Shown here piece after piece: positions 23,254-31,438 of a DNA stretch of 35,240 nucleotides. Position 1 is the first letter of the stretch, and each line of letters starts with the position of its first letter. The DNA comes from an uncultured SAR116 cluster alpha proteobacterium. GTDB lineage: Bacteria; Pseudomonadota; Alphaproteobacteria; Puniceispirillales; Puniceispirillaceae. Location of the stretch: NCBI GenBank assembly GCA_902547925.1, contig CACCQD010000017.1, positions 1-35,240 on the forward strand. Reading direction: 5' to 3'. Below the pieces are notes generated by a model, which made no database searches, was not told the origin of the DNA, and saw only the letters and a list, made by a program, of their open reading frames with translations. A program made the translations under genes and the position numbers.

Positions 23254-23430
23254 CTAGCCCAGATCAAAACGGTCGGCATCACTCTTCATATATGCGAGCC
23301 GCGCGATCAACGCGGACTGCGGGCTTGCCACCGGGTGCTGCGTGACGGCATAAGGCGGTCCATGACAGCACTTTTCTGAAAATTCTTTTGCGCAGAACTG
23401 ACTCGACCATGCGACTCTTTTCTGAGACAT
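23254..23430 (-). CDS. Possible small ORF upstream of lysE-like gene (58 aa)
   Basis: Not recognised. It starts with MSQKRVAWSSQFCAKEF, has a CC pair at about 22-23, and ends with LIARLAYMKSDADRFDLG, ordinary soluble-protein composition. The stop is 9 bp before the LysE start, as expected for an upstream partner or leader. The ribosome binding site is weak (GAG six bases away), and the start codon overlaps the inverted repeat TGAGAC/GTCTCA. A competing 67-residue frame on the same strand looks less protein-like. It may be real or chance. Confidence 0.4.
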   Translation of the reverse strand: MSQKRVAWSSQFCAKEFSEKCCHGPPYAVTQHPVASPQSALIARLAYMKSDADRFDLG

Positions 23431-23448
23431 TTCGTCTCAATTTTTTTT
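23423..23448 (+). terminator. Inverted repeat with T-run; terminator or attenuator
   Basis: TGAGAC-ATTTC-GTCTCA followed by A and eight T on the plus strand. It lies 24 bp ahead of the 67-aa ORF, where it could act as a leader attenuator. No upstream plus-strand gene that needs a terminator is visible, and the repeat also covers the start of the possible minus-strand ORF. Confidence 0.45.
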
Positions 23449-23471
23449 GGCAAAAAAAGGAGTTGGTGACC

Positions 23472-23675
23472 ATGGACGACAAGATTTACACCTCAATCGG
23501 TATGACAGACTCCATCACGCAGCAGGACACCTCGTTTGAGCAGGCTAGCTTCACTAACGCCATATCCACCACAAACCACCGTTTGTCACGGCTCAATTTG
23601 CGTCTGGGAAAGCTGGTGCCGGCCGTCGTTTTTTGCCTGCTTCTGTTATCCGCCTGTCAGCAAGCAGACTATTAA
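23472..23675 (+). CDS. Hypothetical 67-aa protein with a lipobox-like C terminus
   Basis: ATG at 23472 preceded by AAAGGAG about ten bases upstream. The first 43 residues are polar and Ser/Thr-rich; the end is LVPAVVFCLLLLSACQQADY, a hydrophobic stretch ending in LSAC, a bacterial lipobox, only five residues from the C terminus. A normal lipoprotein signal sits at the N terminus, so either the true start is internal (a tiny lipopeptide) or this is a C-terminally anchored or fortuitous ORF. Not recognised. Confidence 0.45.
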   Translation: MDDKIYTSIGMTDSITQQDTSFEQASFTNAISTTNHRLSRLNLRLGKLVPAVVFCLLLLSACQQADY

Positions 23676-23845
23676 GCCCCGCCCATCCCTCATTGACGTC
23701 TGGCATCTGTTGCCGCCACAGGCAAATCTCACCGCCTGCAATCTGTCTGATGACGGGCGGTGACTGACGGTTGTGTGGTCGCCGAACCGGCTTTAGGCTG
23801 TTGTGTCTTGAGCCTTGAAGACTGGGTGCCTTTGAGAATGGCGTG

Positions 23846-24781
23846 ATGCAGAAACTGATAATCGATACAGACCCTGGTCAGGATGATGCCGTTGCCATTC
23901 TGCTGGCGCTTGCCAGCCCGGAATTTGATCTGCTTGGCATCACCACTGTTGCGGGCAATGTGCCTCTTGACCTGACCACCATTAATGCGCGCAAAATCTG
24001 TGATCTCGCCGGTCGGCCTGACTGTCTTGTGTTTGCGGGTCAGGACCGACCGCTGGTCCGTCCACTGGTCACCGCCGAGCATGTTCATGGCCGGACCGGT
24101 CTTGATGGCACGGATATGCCGCCGCCACAGACCCCGGTTCAGGACATGCCTGCGGTGGATTTTCTGATCAGCAGCATCAGGGAGCATCCTGCTGGCGCTG
24201 TGACAATTGCCACTCTGGGCCCGCTGACTAATCTCGGTCTGGCGCTACAACAGGCCCCCGACATTGCGTCGCGAATTGGGCAGGTGGTGATGATGGGGGG
24301 CGGTTTTTTTGAGGGTGGCAATATCACTGTTGCCGCCGAATTCAATATCTATGTCGATCCTGAAGCCGCTGACATCATTTTCCGGTCCGAGATCCCGATT
24401 GTTATGATGCCGCTTGACGTAACCCACAAGGTACTGACCCATCAGAAGCGGATTGACCGCTTCGCCGGCCTTGGCAATGAGACCGGGCGGCAGGTTGCAA
24501 AAATGCTGTCTTTTTCTGAACGGTTCGATGAGAAAAAATATGGCACTGACGGCGGGCCGCTGCATGATCCCTGCACCATTGCCTGGTTGCTGGCACCCAA
24601 GCTATTTTCCGGGCGGCATTGCAATGTGGTCATCGAAACCAGGTCGGAACTGACACTTGGCATGACGGTGATTGATTGGTGGCGGGTGAGTGACAGGGCG
24701 CCAAACGCCCATGTCATTCGCGATATCGATGATGATGGGTTCTTTGACCTATTGGCCAGGCGGCTCGTTGGCTTGCCCTGA
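23846..24781 (+). CDS. Nucleoside hydrolase (IunH family)
   Basis: Ca2+-dependent N-ribohydrolase that splits nucleosides into base and ribose, 311 residues, full length. The family signature IIDTDPGQDDAVAILLAL at residues 5-22 carries the calcium-binding Asp cluster; VAEFNIYVDPEAADIIF and GGPLHDPCTIAWLLAP supply further active-site residues (the final Asp in LHDP). The ATG at 23846 is chosen; a GTG lies one codon before. Transcribed alone; base preference unknown. Confidence 0.94.
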   Translation: MQKLIIDTDPGQDDAVAILLALASPEFDLLGITTVAGNVPLDLTTINARKICDLAGRPDCLVFAGQDRPLVRPLVTAEHVHGRTGLDGTDMPPPQTPVQDMPAVDFLISSIREHPAGAVTIATLGPLTNLGLALQQAPDIASRIGQVVMMGGGFFEGGNITVAAEFNIYVDPEAADIIFRSEIPIVMMPLDVTHKVLTHQKRIDRFAGLGNETGRQVAKMLSFSERFDEKKYGTDGGPLHDPCTIAWLLAPKLFSGRHCNVVIETRSELTLGMTVIDWWRVSDRAPNAHVIRDIDDDGFFDLLARRLVGLP

Positions 24782-25045
24782 TTATGCTTGCACTACCTGT
24801 TCATCGGGCGTTGGTGCCGTAATCTATTACCCGCACCTTTTGCGACGTAGCCTCAATTTTACGTTTGTCTTACCGGGCTCTCCTCCAATTGCAACCCGAT
24901 CGGTAGATATGCATGAGTGGCTCACTCGATTATGCCAGATCGCAAAGGCCAGCAATCTTGCGGGATTTCAACACTTTGGAGGTGATGCCTTGCCTTGAAA
25001 GCTAAATTTTATTACTTTGTGCTTGGCATTTTGAGGAGAGTCGTC

Positions 25046-26017
25046 ATGAGATCGCTGGGGTGTTTGATAGCGGTGAGCCTTTTGGTAAGCGGGTGTTCCT
25101 CTCTGCCGGATTTTGGCAATTGGTTTAAAGATGACGCCGCTGAAAAGCTGGCGGCTGAAACTGCCAAAACAGCCGGAGAAAACAGCGACGCGCCGGAAAA
25201 GGCTGTGCAGCAGCTTGCCTACGAAAAGGCAACCAACGGTCTGGCAAAAAGAATGTCCTCCGCATTGACGGGTGAAAATTCGCGCACGCGTATCTCCATC
25301 ACAGGTCAAGACACTGAGGATACAAGCGCCCGCTTGATGAATGTGACCTCACTTGGCGATACAAATGGCAAATCTGTCGCCTTCGCTCAATCCTCATTTT
25401 TTTATAAGCCTGATCGTTCGACGGTTAATTTTGGTCTTGGCCGACGGATGCTAAGTGATGATGAAATGACGATGTATGGCGTGAACGCCTTTCTTGATTA
25501 CGCCCCCAATTACGGCCACCAGAGGGCCAGCGTCGGTTTTGAGTTGAAAAGCTCTGCCTTTGAGGTGAACGCCAATCAATATGTCCGTATCAGCGACTGG
25601 GAAAAAGGTGAGAACGATAATAATGAGCGTGTCATGGATGGCCAGGAAATCGAGATTGGTGCTCAAATTCCCTATGTTCCCGCTGCCAAAATATATATGC
25701 AATCTTGGAAATGGAGCGGTACATCAACCACCAAGGGCAAGACCTACAGCCTTGAGCTTGATGAGATGGTTGGACCAGGGATCAGGTTGAAGGCTGGAGT
25801 AAAAGATTTTGATGGCAGCACAAAGGACGAGAATTTCGTGACCGTTTCCTACGACATCAATCTTGGAGGCTCGCAATCGCCCACATCATCCGCTTCGATA
25901 CTCTCGGCGCAGATGTTCGAGACAGCCTCAATGCGTTCCAAACTATTGGAAGAGGTGCGTAGAAGTAATGAAATTGTCTATGAGACTGAATTTAGCACAA
26001 CAGCAGGGGGCGTTTAA
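25046..26017 (+). CDS. Inverse-autotransporter (intimin/invasin-type) beta-barrel with lipobox, no passenger
   Basis: 323 residues. The signal peptide MRSLGCLIAVSLLVSGC ends in a lipobox with Cys17, an unusual start for this family. Residues about 25-80 are Ala/Lys-rich helix. From about residue 105 the sequence follows the IAT_beta domain: SFFYKPDRSTVNFGLGRRML, MYGVNAFLDYAPNYGHQRASVG, SSAFEVNANQYVRISDW, EIEIGAQIPYVPAAKIY and a last strand FVTVSYDINLG. The segment LLEEVRRSNEIVYETE near the end resembles the linker helix that follows the barrel in invasins, but the protein stops there with no Ig-like passenger. The start has GAGGAGAG five bases upstream. The next gene begins one base after the stop. 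Confidence 0.85.
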   Translation: MRSLGCLIAVSLLVSGCSSLPDFGNWFKDDAAEKLAAETAKTAGENSDAPEKAVQQLAYEKATNGLAKRMSSALTGENSRTRISITGQDTEDTSARLMNVTSLGDTNGKSVAFAQSSFFYKPDRSTVNFGLGRRMLSDDEMTMYGVNAFLDYAPNYGHQRASVGFELKSSAFEVNANQYVRISDWEKGENDNNERVMDGQEIEIGAQIPYVPAAKIYMQSWKWSGTSTTKGKTYSLELDEMVGPGIRLKAGVKDFDGSTKDENFVTVSYDINLGGSQSPTSSASILSAQMFETASMRSKLLEEVRRSNEIVYETEFSTTAGGV

Positions 26018-26018
26018 G

Positions 26019-26840
26019 GTGAAACATTTAGGCTCTTTAATATTGCCCATGATGATTTTTTCGAGCGGTTATGCCTTTGCTGGAATCTTGAATGGCACAG
26101 CTGATGATGGTACAGCTTGTAGCTCCTCGTCTCCAATGATGTCAGCTGGCGGGAGTTGTAGAGCAACACCAAGTAAATATGTTGTTACAATATACGAGAT
26201 GGGTGTTTGCACCGAAGATCCATTTAACGGTCATGCGAACGTCTCGATGGACAAAAGCTCTTGCTCTGTAGTCTTCCAGAACTCAACTGGTTTCACCAAT
26301 GACTACGCGGCCTCAATAGGAACGGCGGTGGCTATGACTGGAACCAGCTCAAGGCCAGCAAATGGAACATACAAATATCCATACATGGTCATGAAAAATG
26401 AGTTCACTGTTAACGGGTCATTCACATCAAATGGCACGACCTACTATAGTACTGGATCTGGAAGTGCTGCATCCTCTGGAACTGCAGCTGAGTATACTGA
26501 TACCTTGCAAAACTTTGGAGGCCCAAAATGTTATTCTGGCTATCCAGACGCAACCATCGCTGGCGTGGGCACGATTAGTGCATATTTGGTGAATTCATCG
26601 TTAGTTCGCGCAGATGAGGATGATGTTTCCGCTGGCAACTGCACAGGTATTGATCGCATGGTTGGAATGATGAATTTAGACGCTCCCTTCACAATTTCTG
26701 AAAACACTGTTGAGTTTGGTTACAGCTTTATCCTAACTGACTTTGGTATACAGTTTTTTGATGAAAGTGGGAGTGACAGTTTACCAGATGGGTTTGGAAG
26801 TGGGCCATTCTCCGGAAAATTCACAATAGTTGATCGTTGA
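26019..26840 (+). CDS. Secreted Cys-containing protein, partner candidate of the IAT barrel
   Basis: 273 residues, starting at a GTG one base after the barrel gene stop, with GGGGG upstream; earlier in-frame starts lie within the barrel gene. A signal peptide is clear (MKHLGSLILPMMIFSSGYAFA). The mature part is Ser/Thr/Gly-rich, lacks long helices and has about seven Cys, including C-SSSSPMMSAGGSC, YEMGVC, SSCSVVF, GPKC and GNC, suggesting disulfides and a beta-rich extracellular fold. Codons are more AT-rich than in neighbours, a possible sign of transfer. The family is not recognised. The tight coupling suggests that it is exported by, or displayed with, the barrel. Confidence 0.75.
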   Translation: MKHLGSLILPMMIFSSGYAFAGILNGTADDGTACSSSSPMMSAGGSCRATPSKYVVTIYEMGVCTEDPFNGHANVSMDKSSCSVVFQNSTGFTNDYAASIGTAVAMTGTSSRPANGTYKYPYMVMKNEFTVNGSFTSNGTTYYSTGSGSAASSGTAAEYTDTLQNFGGPKCYSGYPDATIAGVGTISAYLVNSSLVRADEDDVSAGNCTGIDRMVGMMNLDAPFTISENTVEFGYSFILTDFGIQFFDESGSDSLPDGFGSGPFSGKFTIVDR

Positions 26841-26901
26841 CTTTTGCACTAGCCACTGTAATTCCCAACTAATCGGGATTGAAATGTTCCTGTTGGTTTT
26901 C

Positions 26902-27219
26902 CTAGTAATTGAGAAAGCCAAAGACTAGCGAATATGCTAGTGAAGAAATTACTGTCACGCCGATAAAGACCTCGAGACATTTCTCGATCATCCGGATTTG
27001 TTGGCGGTAGGCTGCCAGCTTTGGGCCGGTGACGAATTTGCGGCTGACCACATAGACTATCAGCGCGGCAAGGGATGCGGTGAATTCGGCGGTTTCAAGC
27101 TCCGGATGTTCGGGATAGACGTACCGATGCACCAGAAGCATGCCGAAAATCATAAAAGGATAGGTGAGCTGCGCGGCGCGGCTCTGAAAACCGAAGGAGG
27201 ATAGGCTGTTACGGGTCAT
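26902..27219 (-). CDS. Hypothetical membrane protein (105 aa)
   Basis: Three hydrophobic segments: LTYPFMIFGMLLVHRYVY, EFTASLAALIVYVVSRKFV and LEVFIGVTVISSLAYSLVFGF. The ATG at 27219 has AAGGA five bases upstream; the frame extends further but without a better start. Function unknown. A tiny broken ORF lies just upstream on the same strand and may have been its operon partner. Confidence 0.65.
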   Translation of the reverse strand: MTRNSLSSFGFQSRAAQLTYPFMIFGMLLVHRYVYPEHPELETAEFTASLAALIVYVVSRKFVTGPKLAAYRQQIRMIEKCLEVFIGVTVISSLAYSLVFGFLNY

Positions 27220-27575
27220 GACGGTCCTTAAATAAACTTCAGCGTGACACCAAAGGTCGCCCCGGCCAGCGCTAATCAACCAAAAGACAAGCCTGCCAAA
27301 AAACAGACGCGCTGGATATGTAAAATGCGCGCCGCCATCGGTGAGCGACTGCGCTAGCGAAACATCCCGACAAGTTCTTGACCAATTTCTGATCAATTGT
27401 TGTTTATTGGACGTTGCCTAGTGATCGCGTGGTTGTGGCGCGGCCATCACATGACGGCCCGCGATTGAAAGTGGCGGTGATCCGCACCATGTAACAGTAG
27501 TGGGTGGCCCAAGTGTGGGGGCGCAGAATTGAGCCCCGTTGCTTGTTATTAGTCCGGCTCCGCCAGAGGAATTTA
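27220..27575. other. Intergenic stretch upstream of the ABC exporter
   Basis: About 350 bp. It holds a broken minus-strand mini-ORF at 27228-27338; the remainder to 27575 should include the promoter of the ABC exporter operon. I see no terminator, RNA gene or repeat in it. Confidence 0.5.
27228..27338 (-). pseudogene. Broken mini membrane-protein ORF with in-frame TGA
   Basis: Read from the ATG at 27338: MAARILHIQRVCFLAGLSFG, a TGA, then LALAGATFGVTLKFI and TAA. The two halves join into one smooth hydrophobic helix plus tail, as expected of a small membrane protein hit by one nonsense change. It ends 8 bp before the next gene on the same strand. Confidence 0.4.
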
Positions 27576-28496
27576 ATGGCCTCCATTGTTTCCATCCGCG
27601 ACCTTCGCAAATCCTATGCTGACGGCGGTGAGGCCCTTAAAGGGGTGTCACTTGATATTGAGGAGGGGGAGATCATCGCCCTTCTCGGACCGAATGGCGC
27701 TGGCAAGACAACGTTGATTTCGACAATCTGCGGCATCACTTATGCCAGCAGCGGCAGCGTGTCCGTGGGCGGCTATGACATCACCAATGATTACCGCAAG
27801 ACACGCGCCATGATCGGTCTTGTGCCGCAGGAGATAACCCTCGAATCCTTCCAGAAGGTCAAGGACTCGCTGCATTTCTCGCGTGGTCTGTTCAACAAGC
27901 CGCGCGATGAGGCTATTGTCGACCAATTGCTCAAAAAACTGTCCCTGTGGGACAAGCGCGATGCCCGCAACATGACCTTGTCCGGTGGCATGCGCCGCCG
28001 GGTGATGATTGGCAAGGCGCTCAGCCATCAACCACGGATCCTGTTTCTCGATGAGCCGACAGCCGGTGTCGATGTCGAGCTGCGCAAGGATATGTGGGAC
28101 ATCGTCAGCGAGTTGCGGAAGGATGGCGTGACCATCATCCTGACCACGCATTACATCGAGGAAGCCGAAGCCATCGCCGACAGGGTGGGGGTGATCAATG
28201 GCGGTGAGATGCTGCTGATCGAGGATAAGGACACGCTGATGCAGCGCATGGGAGCCAAAACCATGCGCATTGATTTGCAGCAGCCGATCGACGAGATTCC
28301 GGCGGCGCTTGTCAGCTACGATCTGCGCCTCGATTATGGGGGGGCGGCGCTGTTCTATACCTATGACACACGCGGTGAGCGAACCGGCATCACCCGGCTT
28401 TTGACGGACCTCAACAACACTGGCCTTGGCCTTCGTGACGTACAGACATCGCAAAGCTCGCTCGAGGATATCTTTGTCGATCTGGTGAAAGGGTAG
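27576..28496 (+). CDS. ABC-2 type exporter, ATP-binding subunit (YadG-like)
   Basis: 306-residue ATPase. Walker [11 protein letters not shown]-loop LVPQE, signature [15 protein letters not shown], Walker [13 protein letters not shown] and switch His in [11 protein letters not shown] are all intact, followed by a C-terminal extension typical of drug/polysaccharide-type exporters. The ATG at 27576 has AGAGGA five bases upstream; the frame extension to 27504 is not needed. Forms an operon with the permease 4 bp downstream. Substrate unknown. Confidence 0.93.
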   Translation: MASIVSIRDLRKSYADGGEALKGVSLDIEEGEIIALLGPNGAGKTTLISTICGITYASSGSVSVGGYDITNDYRKTRAMIGLVPQEITLESFQKVKDSLHFSRGLFNKPRDEAIVDQLLKKLSLWDKRDARNMTLSGGMRRRVMIGKALSHQPRILFLDEPTAGVDVELRKDMWDIVSELRKDGVTIILTTHYIEEAEAIADRVGVINGGEMLLIEDKDTLMQRMGAKTMRIDLQQPIDEIPAALVSYDLRLDYGGAALFYTYDTRGERTGITRLLTDLNNTGLGLRDVQTSQSSLEDIFVDLVKG

Positions 28497-28500
28497 GCCG

Positions 28501-29262
28501 ATGAATTTCTACGCAATCAGGGCAATCTATATGTTTGAGATGGCGCGCACCTTCCGCACCATTGTCCAGAGCATCGTCTCGCCGGTAATTTCCACCTGCC
28601 TGTATTTTGTTGTTTTTGGCACGGCCATTGGCTCGCGCATACAACAGGTCGAGGACGTGCCCTATGGCACCTTCATCGTTCCCGGCCTGATCATGCTTTC
28701 GGTGCTGATGCAAAGCATGACCAACGCCTCCTTTGGCATCTACTTTCCAAAATTCATAGGAACAATCTATGAATTGCTGTCGGCGCCAGTCTCCGCCTTT
28801 GAGTTAGTGATTGCCTATGTGGGCGCGGCGGCAACCAAGGCGCTGATGATCGGTTTGATCATTCTGGCGACGGCGCATTTGTTTGTGCCGATCGAGATTC
28901 TGCATCCTGTCTGGATGCTGTCTTTTCTGGTTCTGACCTGTGTGTCCTTTGCGCTGTTTGGCTTCATCATCGGCATCTGGGCAAAGAATTTTGAGCAGCT
29001 CAATCTCATTCCGATGCTGATCATCACGCCGCTTGTTTTTCTTGGAGGCAGTTTTTACTCAATCAGCATGTTGCCGCCCCTCTGGCAGAAAATCACCCTG
29101 TTCAATCCTGTTGTTTATCTGATTTCAGGGTTTCGGTGGTCGTTTTTCGGCAACGCCGATGTTGCGGTTGCGATCAGCCTGTCAGCCATTGCCGGGTTCA
29201 TGCTGGTTTGCATGGGCATTGTCTGGTGGATTTTTAAAACGGGCTATCGCCTAAAATCATGA
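28501..29262 (+). CDS. ABC-2 type exporter, permease subunit (YadH-like)
   Basis: 253-residue membrane protein with six predicted helices. The ABC-2 signature region is visible as [40 protein letters not shown] followed by [18 protein letters not shown] lies eight bases before the ATG. It pairs with the ATPase upstream. Confidence 0.92.
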   Translation: MNFYAIRAIYMFEMARTFRTIVQSIVSPVISTCLYFVVFGTAIGSRIQQVEDVPYGTFIVPGLIMLSVLMQSMTNASFGIYFPKFIGTIYELLSAPVSAFELVIAYVGAAATKALMIGLIILATAHLFVPIEILHPVWMLSFLVLTCVSFALFGFIIGIWAKNFEQLNLIPMLIITPLVFLGGSFYSISMLPPLWQKITLFNPVVYLISGFRWSFFGNADVAVAISLSAIAGFMLVCMGIVWWIFKTGYRLKS

Positions 29263-29350
29263 TGCTGTACTAGTAAAGCTGAGGCCATGAAGATGTAGCC
29301 CAAAAGCTGAAATCATAAGAGACTGCTCATCCCATGAATATCTTGGTCAC

Positions 29351-30367
29351 ATGAAGATACTGCTTACAGGGGCGGCTGGCTTTATCGGGATGCACTGTGC
29401 GCTGCGTCTGCTCGAACGCGGTGATCAGGTCATCGGCATCGACAATCTGAATGATTATTACGATCTCTCGCTGAAAGAGGCGCGCCTTGCCAAGCTCACG
29501 CCGCATCCCGGCTTTATGTTCATACGCGCCGCGATTGAGGACAGGGCAAGGTTAGACAGCGTTTTTGCTGATACCCGCCCAGACCGGGTGATAAATCTGG
29601 CAGCCCAGGCCGGTGTCCGCTATTCGCTGGAAAACCCGCATGCCTATATTGAGGCCAATCTGGTCGGCTTTATGAACATCCTCGAAGGCTGCCGTCATAA
29701 TGACATTGCGCATCTGGTCTATGCCAGCTCATCCTCGGTTTATGGTGGCAATGCCCAGATGCCGTTCAGTGAGTCACACTCTGTCGATCATCCGGTCAGC
29801 CTCTATGCCGCGACAAAGAAATCGAATGAGCTGATGGCACATACCTACAGCCATCTCTATGGGCTGCCGGTCACTGGTTTACGTTTTTTTACCGTTTATG
29901 GGCCATGGGGCCGCCCTGACATGGCGCTTTTCAAATTCGCTGATGCGATGCGCGCTGGCCGGCACATTGACGTCTATAATCATGGCAAAATGATCCGTGA
30001 TTTCACCTATATTGATGACATTGTCGAGGGGGTGATCCGCGTTCTCGACAAGCCAGCAACGGTAAACCTTGATTTTGACCCGTTGCGCCCCGACGTGGCG
30101 ACGGCAACGGCACCATTCCGGCTGTTCAACATCGGCAATGGCAAGCCCACACCATTAATGGATTATATTGCCGCACTTGAGCGGGCGCTTGGCCTCACCG
30201 CCAGTATGAACATGATGGAGATGCAGCCGGGTGATGTTCCGGCCACCAGCGCCGATACCTCTGCTCTGCGTGACTGGGTTGGCTTTGCGCCCGACACCGA
30301 TATCGACGATGGGGTTGCCAGATTTGCAGAATGGTATTTGAATTATTTTGGCCGGAATGAGTCCTGA
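29351..30367 (+). CDS. NAD-dependent sugar-nucleotide epimerase, UDP-glucuronate 4-epimerase-like
   Basis: Extended SDR of 338 residues. NAD-binding motif GAAGFIG at 7-13, IDNLNDYYD after beta2, the catalytic Ser-Ser-Ser with Tyr and Lys in YAATKKSNE, LRFFTVYGPWGRPDMA, and MIRDFTYIDDIVEG. This set is typical of UDP-glucuronate 4-epimerases, which make UDP-galacturonate for surface polysaccharide. No glycosyltransferase cluster is next to it. No strong ribosome binding site is seen; a six-codon upstream mini-ORF overlaps the start. Confidence 0.92.
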   Translation: MKILLTGAAGFIGMHCALRLLERGDQVIGIDNLNDYYDLSLKEARLAKLTPHPGFMFIRAAIEDRARLDSVFADTRPDRVINLAAQAGVRYSLENPHAYIEANLVGFMNILEGCRHNDIAHLVYASSSSVYGGNAQMPFSESHSVDHPVSLYAATKKSNELMAHTYSHLYGLPVTGLRFFTVYGPWGRPDMALFKFADAMRAGRHIDVYNHGKMIRDFTYIDDIVEGVIRVLDKPATVNLDFDPLRPDVATATAPFRLFNIGNGKPTPLMDYIAALERALGLTASMNMMEMQPGDVPATSADTSALRDWVGFAPDTDIDDGVARFAEWYLNYFGRNES

Positions 30368-30457
30368 CTACCATCTGGGCTCTGATCTTTTTCCTCTGGC
30401 CTCTGGCCTTTGCCTGCGCAACTGACATGACACATGCCGATAAGGGATACCAAACCT

Positions 30458-31249
30458 ATGCCAGCACCGGTGAACAGATTGAAACAGGCGCTTGCCGACG
30501 GAAAACAGACAATTGGCTGCTGGCTTGTTCTGGGCGATTCCTATGCCGCTGAAATAGCCGCTAGCGCTGGCTTTGACTGGTGTGTGATCGACAATGAACA
30601 TGCGCCAAATGATCTTCGCTCGACCCTTGCCCAGCTACAGGCGCTTTCCCAGACGCACAATCAGGCACCCAATCAGACACCGGTCAGCGCCGTTGTCCGC
30701 CCGCCGATTGGCAAGACCCATATTTTGAAACAATTTCTGGATATTGGCTGTCAGAGCTTTGTCGTGCCGATGGTCGAAAGCGCGGCCCAGGCGGCCGAAC
30801 TTGTCCGTGCAACGCGCTATCCGCCGGATGGTATGCGTGGTGTTGGCGCGTCGACGGCGCGCGCTTCCAACTTCAACGCCCATGCCGATTATCTGCACAC
30901 AGCCAATGACCAAATTTGTCTGTTCGTTCAGGTTGAAAGCCGGGCAGGGCTTGCTGCATTGCCGGATATTCTGGCCGTCGATGGTGTTGATGGCGTTTTC
31001 ATCGGCCCATCCGATCTCAGCGCCGATCTTGGCTACCTTGGCAACCCGCATGCGCCTGCAGTGGTGACGGCCATTGACGGTGCGCTTGATGCCATCGCCG
31101 AGTCTGGCAAGGCATCGGGCATTTTCGCTGTTGATCCGGTGGATGCCGAACGCTATCTGGCCAGAGGTGTCAGCTTTGTCGCCGTTGCCTCGGATATCAA
31201 CAGCATGACGACAGCGCTCCGCCAAACCGCCAGCCGGTTTCGCCAATAG
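30458..31249 (+). CDS. HpcH/HpaI family aldolase
   Basis: Class II (metal-dependent) pyruvate aldolase of 263 residues, related to 4-hydroxy-2-oxoheptanedioate aldolase. Features: GCWLVLGDSYAAEIAASAGFDWCVIDNEHAPND near the N terminus (catalytic His, acidic residues), VVPMVESAAQAAELVRATRYPPDGMRGVG with the metal-binding Glu, VQVES-type VFVQVESRAG, and DGVFIGPSDLSADLGYLGNP. The ATG at 30458 has AAGGGA ten bases upstream, better than the ATG at 30434. The substrate is probably a small 2-oxo-4-hydroxy acid. Confidence 0.93.
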   Translation: MPAPVNRLKQALADGKQTIGCWLVLGDSYAAEIAASAGFDWCVIDNEHAPNDLRSTLAQLQALSQTHNQAPNQTPVSAVVRPPIGKTHILKQFLDIGCQSFVVPMVESAAQAAELVRATRYPPDGMRGVGASTARASNFNAHADYLHTANDQICLFVQVESRAGLAALPDILAVDGVDGVFIGPSDLSADLGYLGNPHAPAVVTAIDGALDAIAESGKASGIFAVDPVDAERYLARGVSFVAVASDINSMTTALRQTASRFRQ

Positions 31250-31438
31250 CAGCCAGCAAGCAACAGCCTGTAATAGCCAGCAACAACGTCTCGCTGTTTG
31301 ATGGCCTGGCTTCAATCCAGCTTTAATCCGGCTTGATTGGGGTGTTCACGCCCCGGCTGCGGCCTGCTGTCACCTTGCATGTTCTTGATCTGTTTCCTAT
31401 ATCGAGTAAGTCGTGACAACGCTTTTGGGGCGGTGAGG

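Noticed and set aside
23279-23482. 67-codon minus-strand frame upstream of the LysE exporter
   Set aside because: Basic, low-complexity composition; the 58-codon frame that ends 9 bp from the exporter start is the more plausible candidate.
23728-23763. TCACCGCC/GGCGGTGA inverted repeat before the nucleoside hydrolase as a terminator
   Set aside because: Loop is about 20 nt and no T-run follows on either strand.
30635-31315. Minus-strand open frame opposite the HpcH/HpaI aldolase
   Set aside because: Shadow frame with no domain; the plus strand has a full aldolase with catalytic motifs.
31347-31362. GGGGTG/CGCCCC hairpin after the aldolase gene as a terminator
   Set aside because: Stem is short with a G-U pair and no T-run follows.
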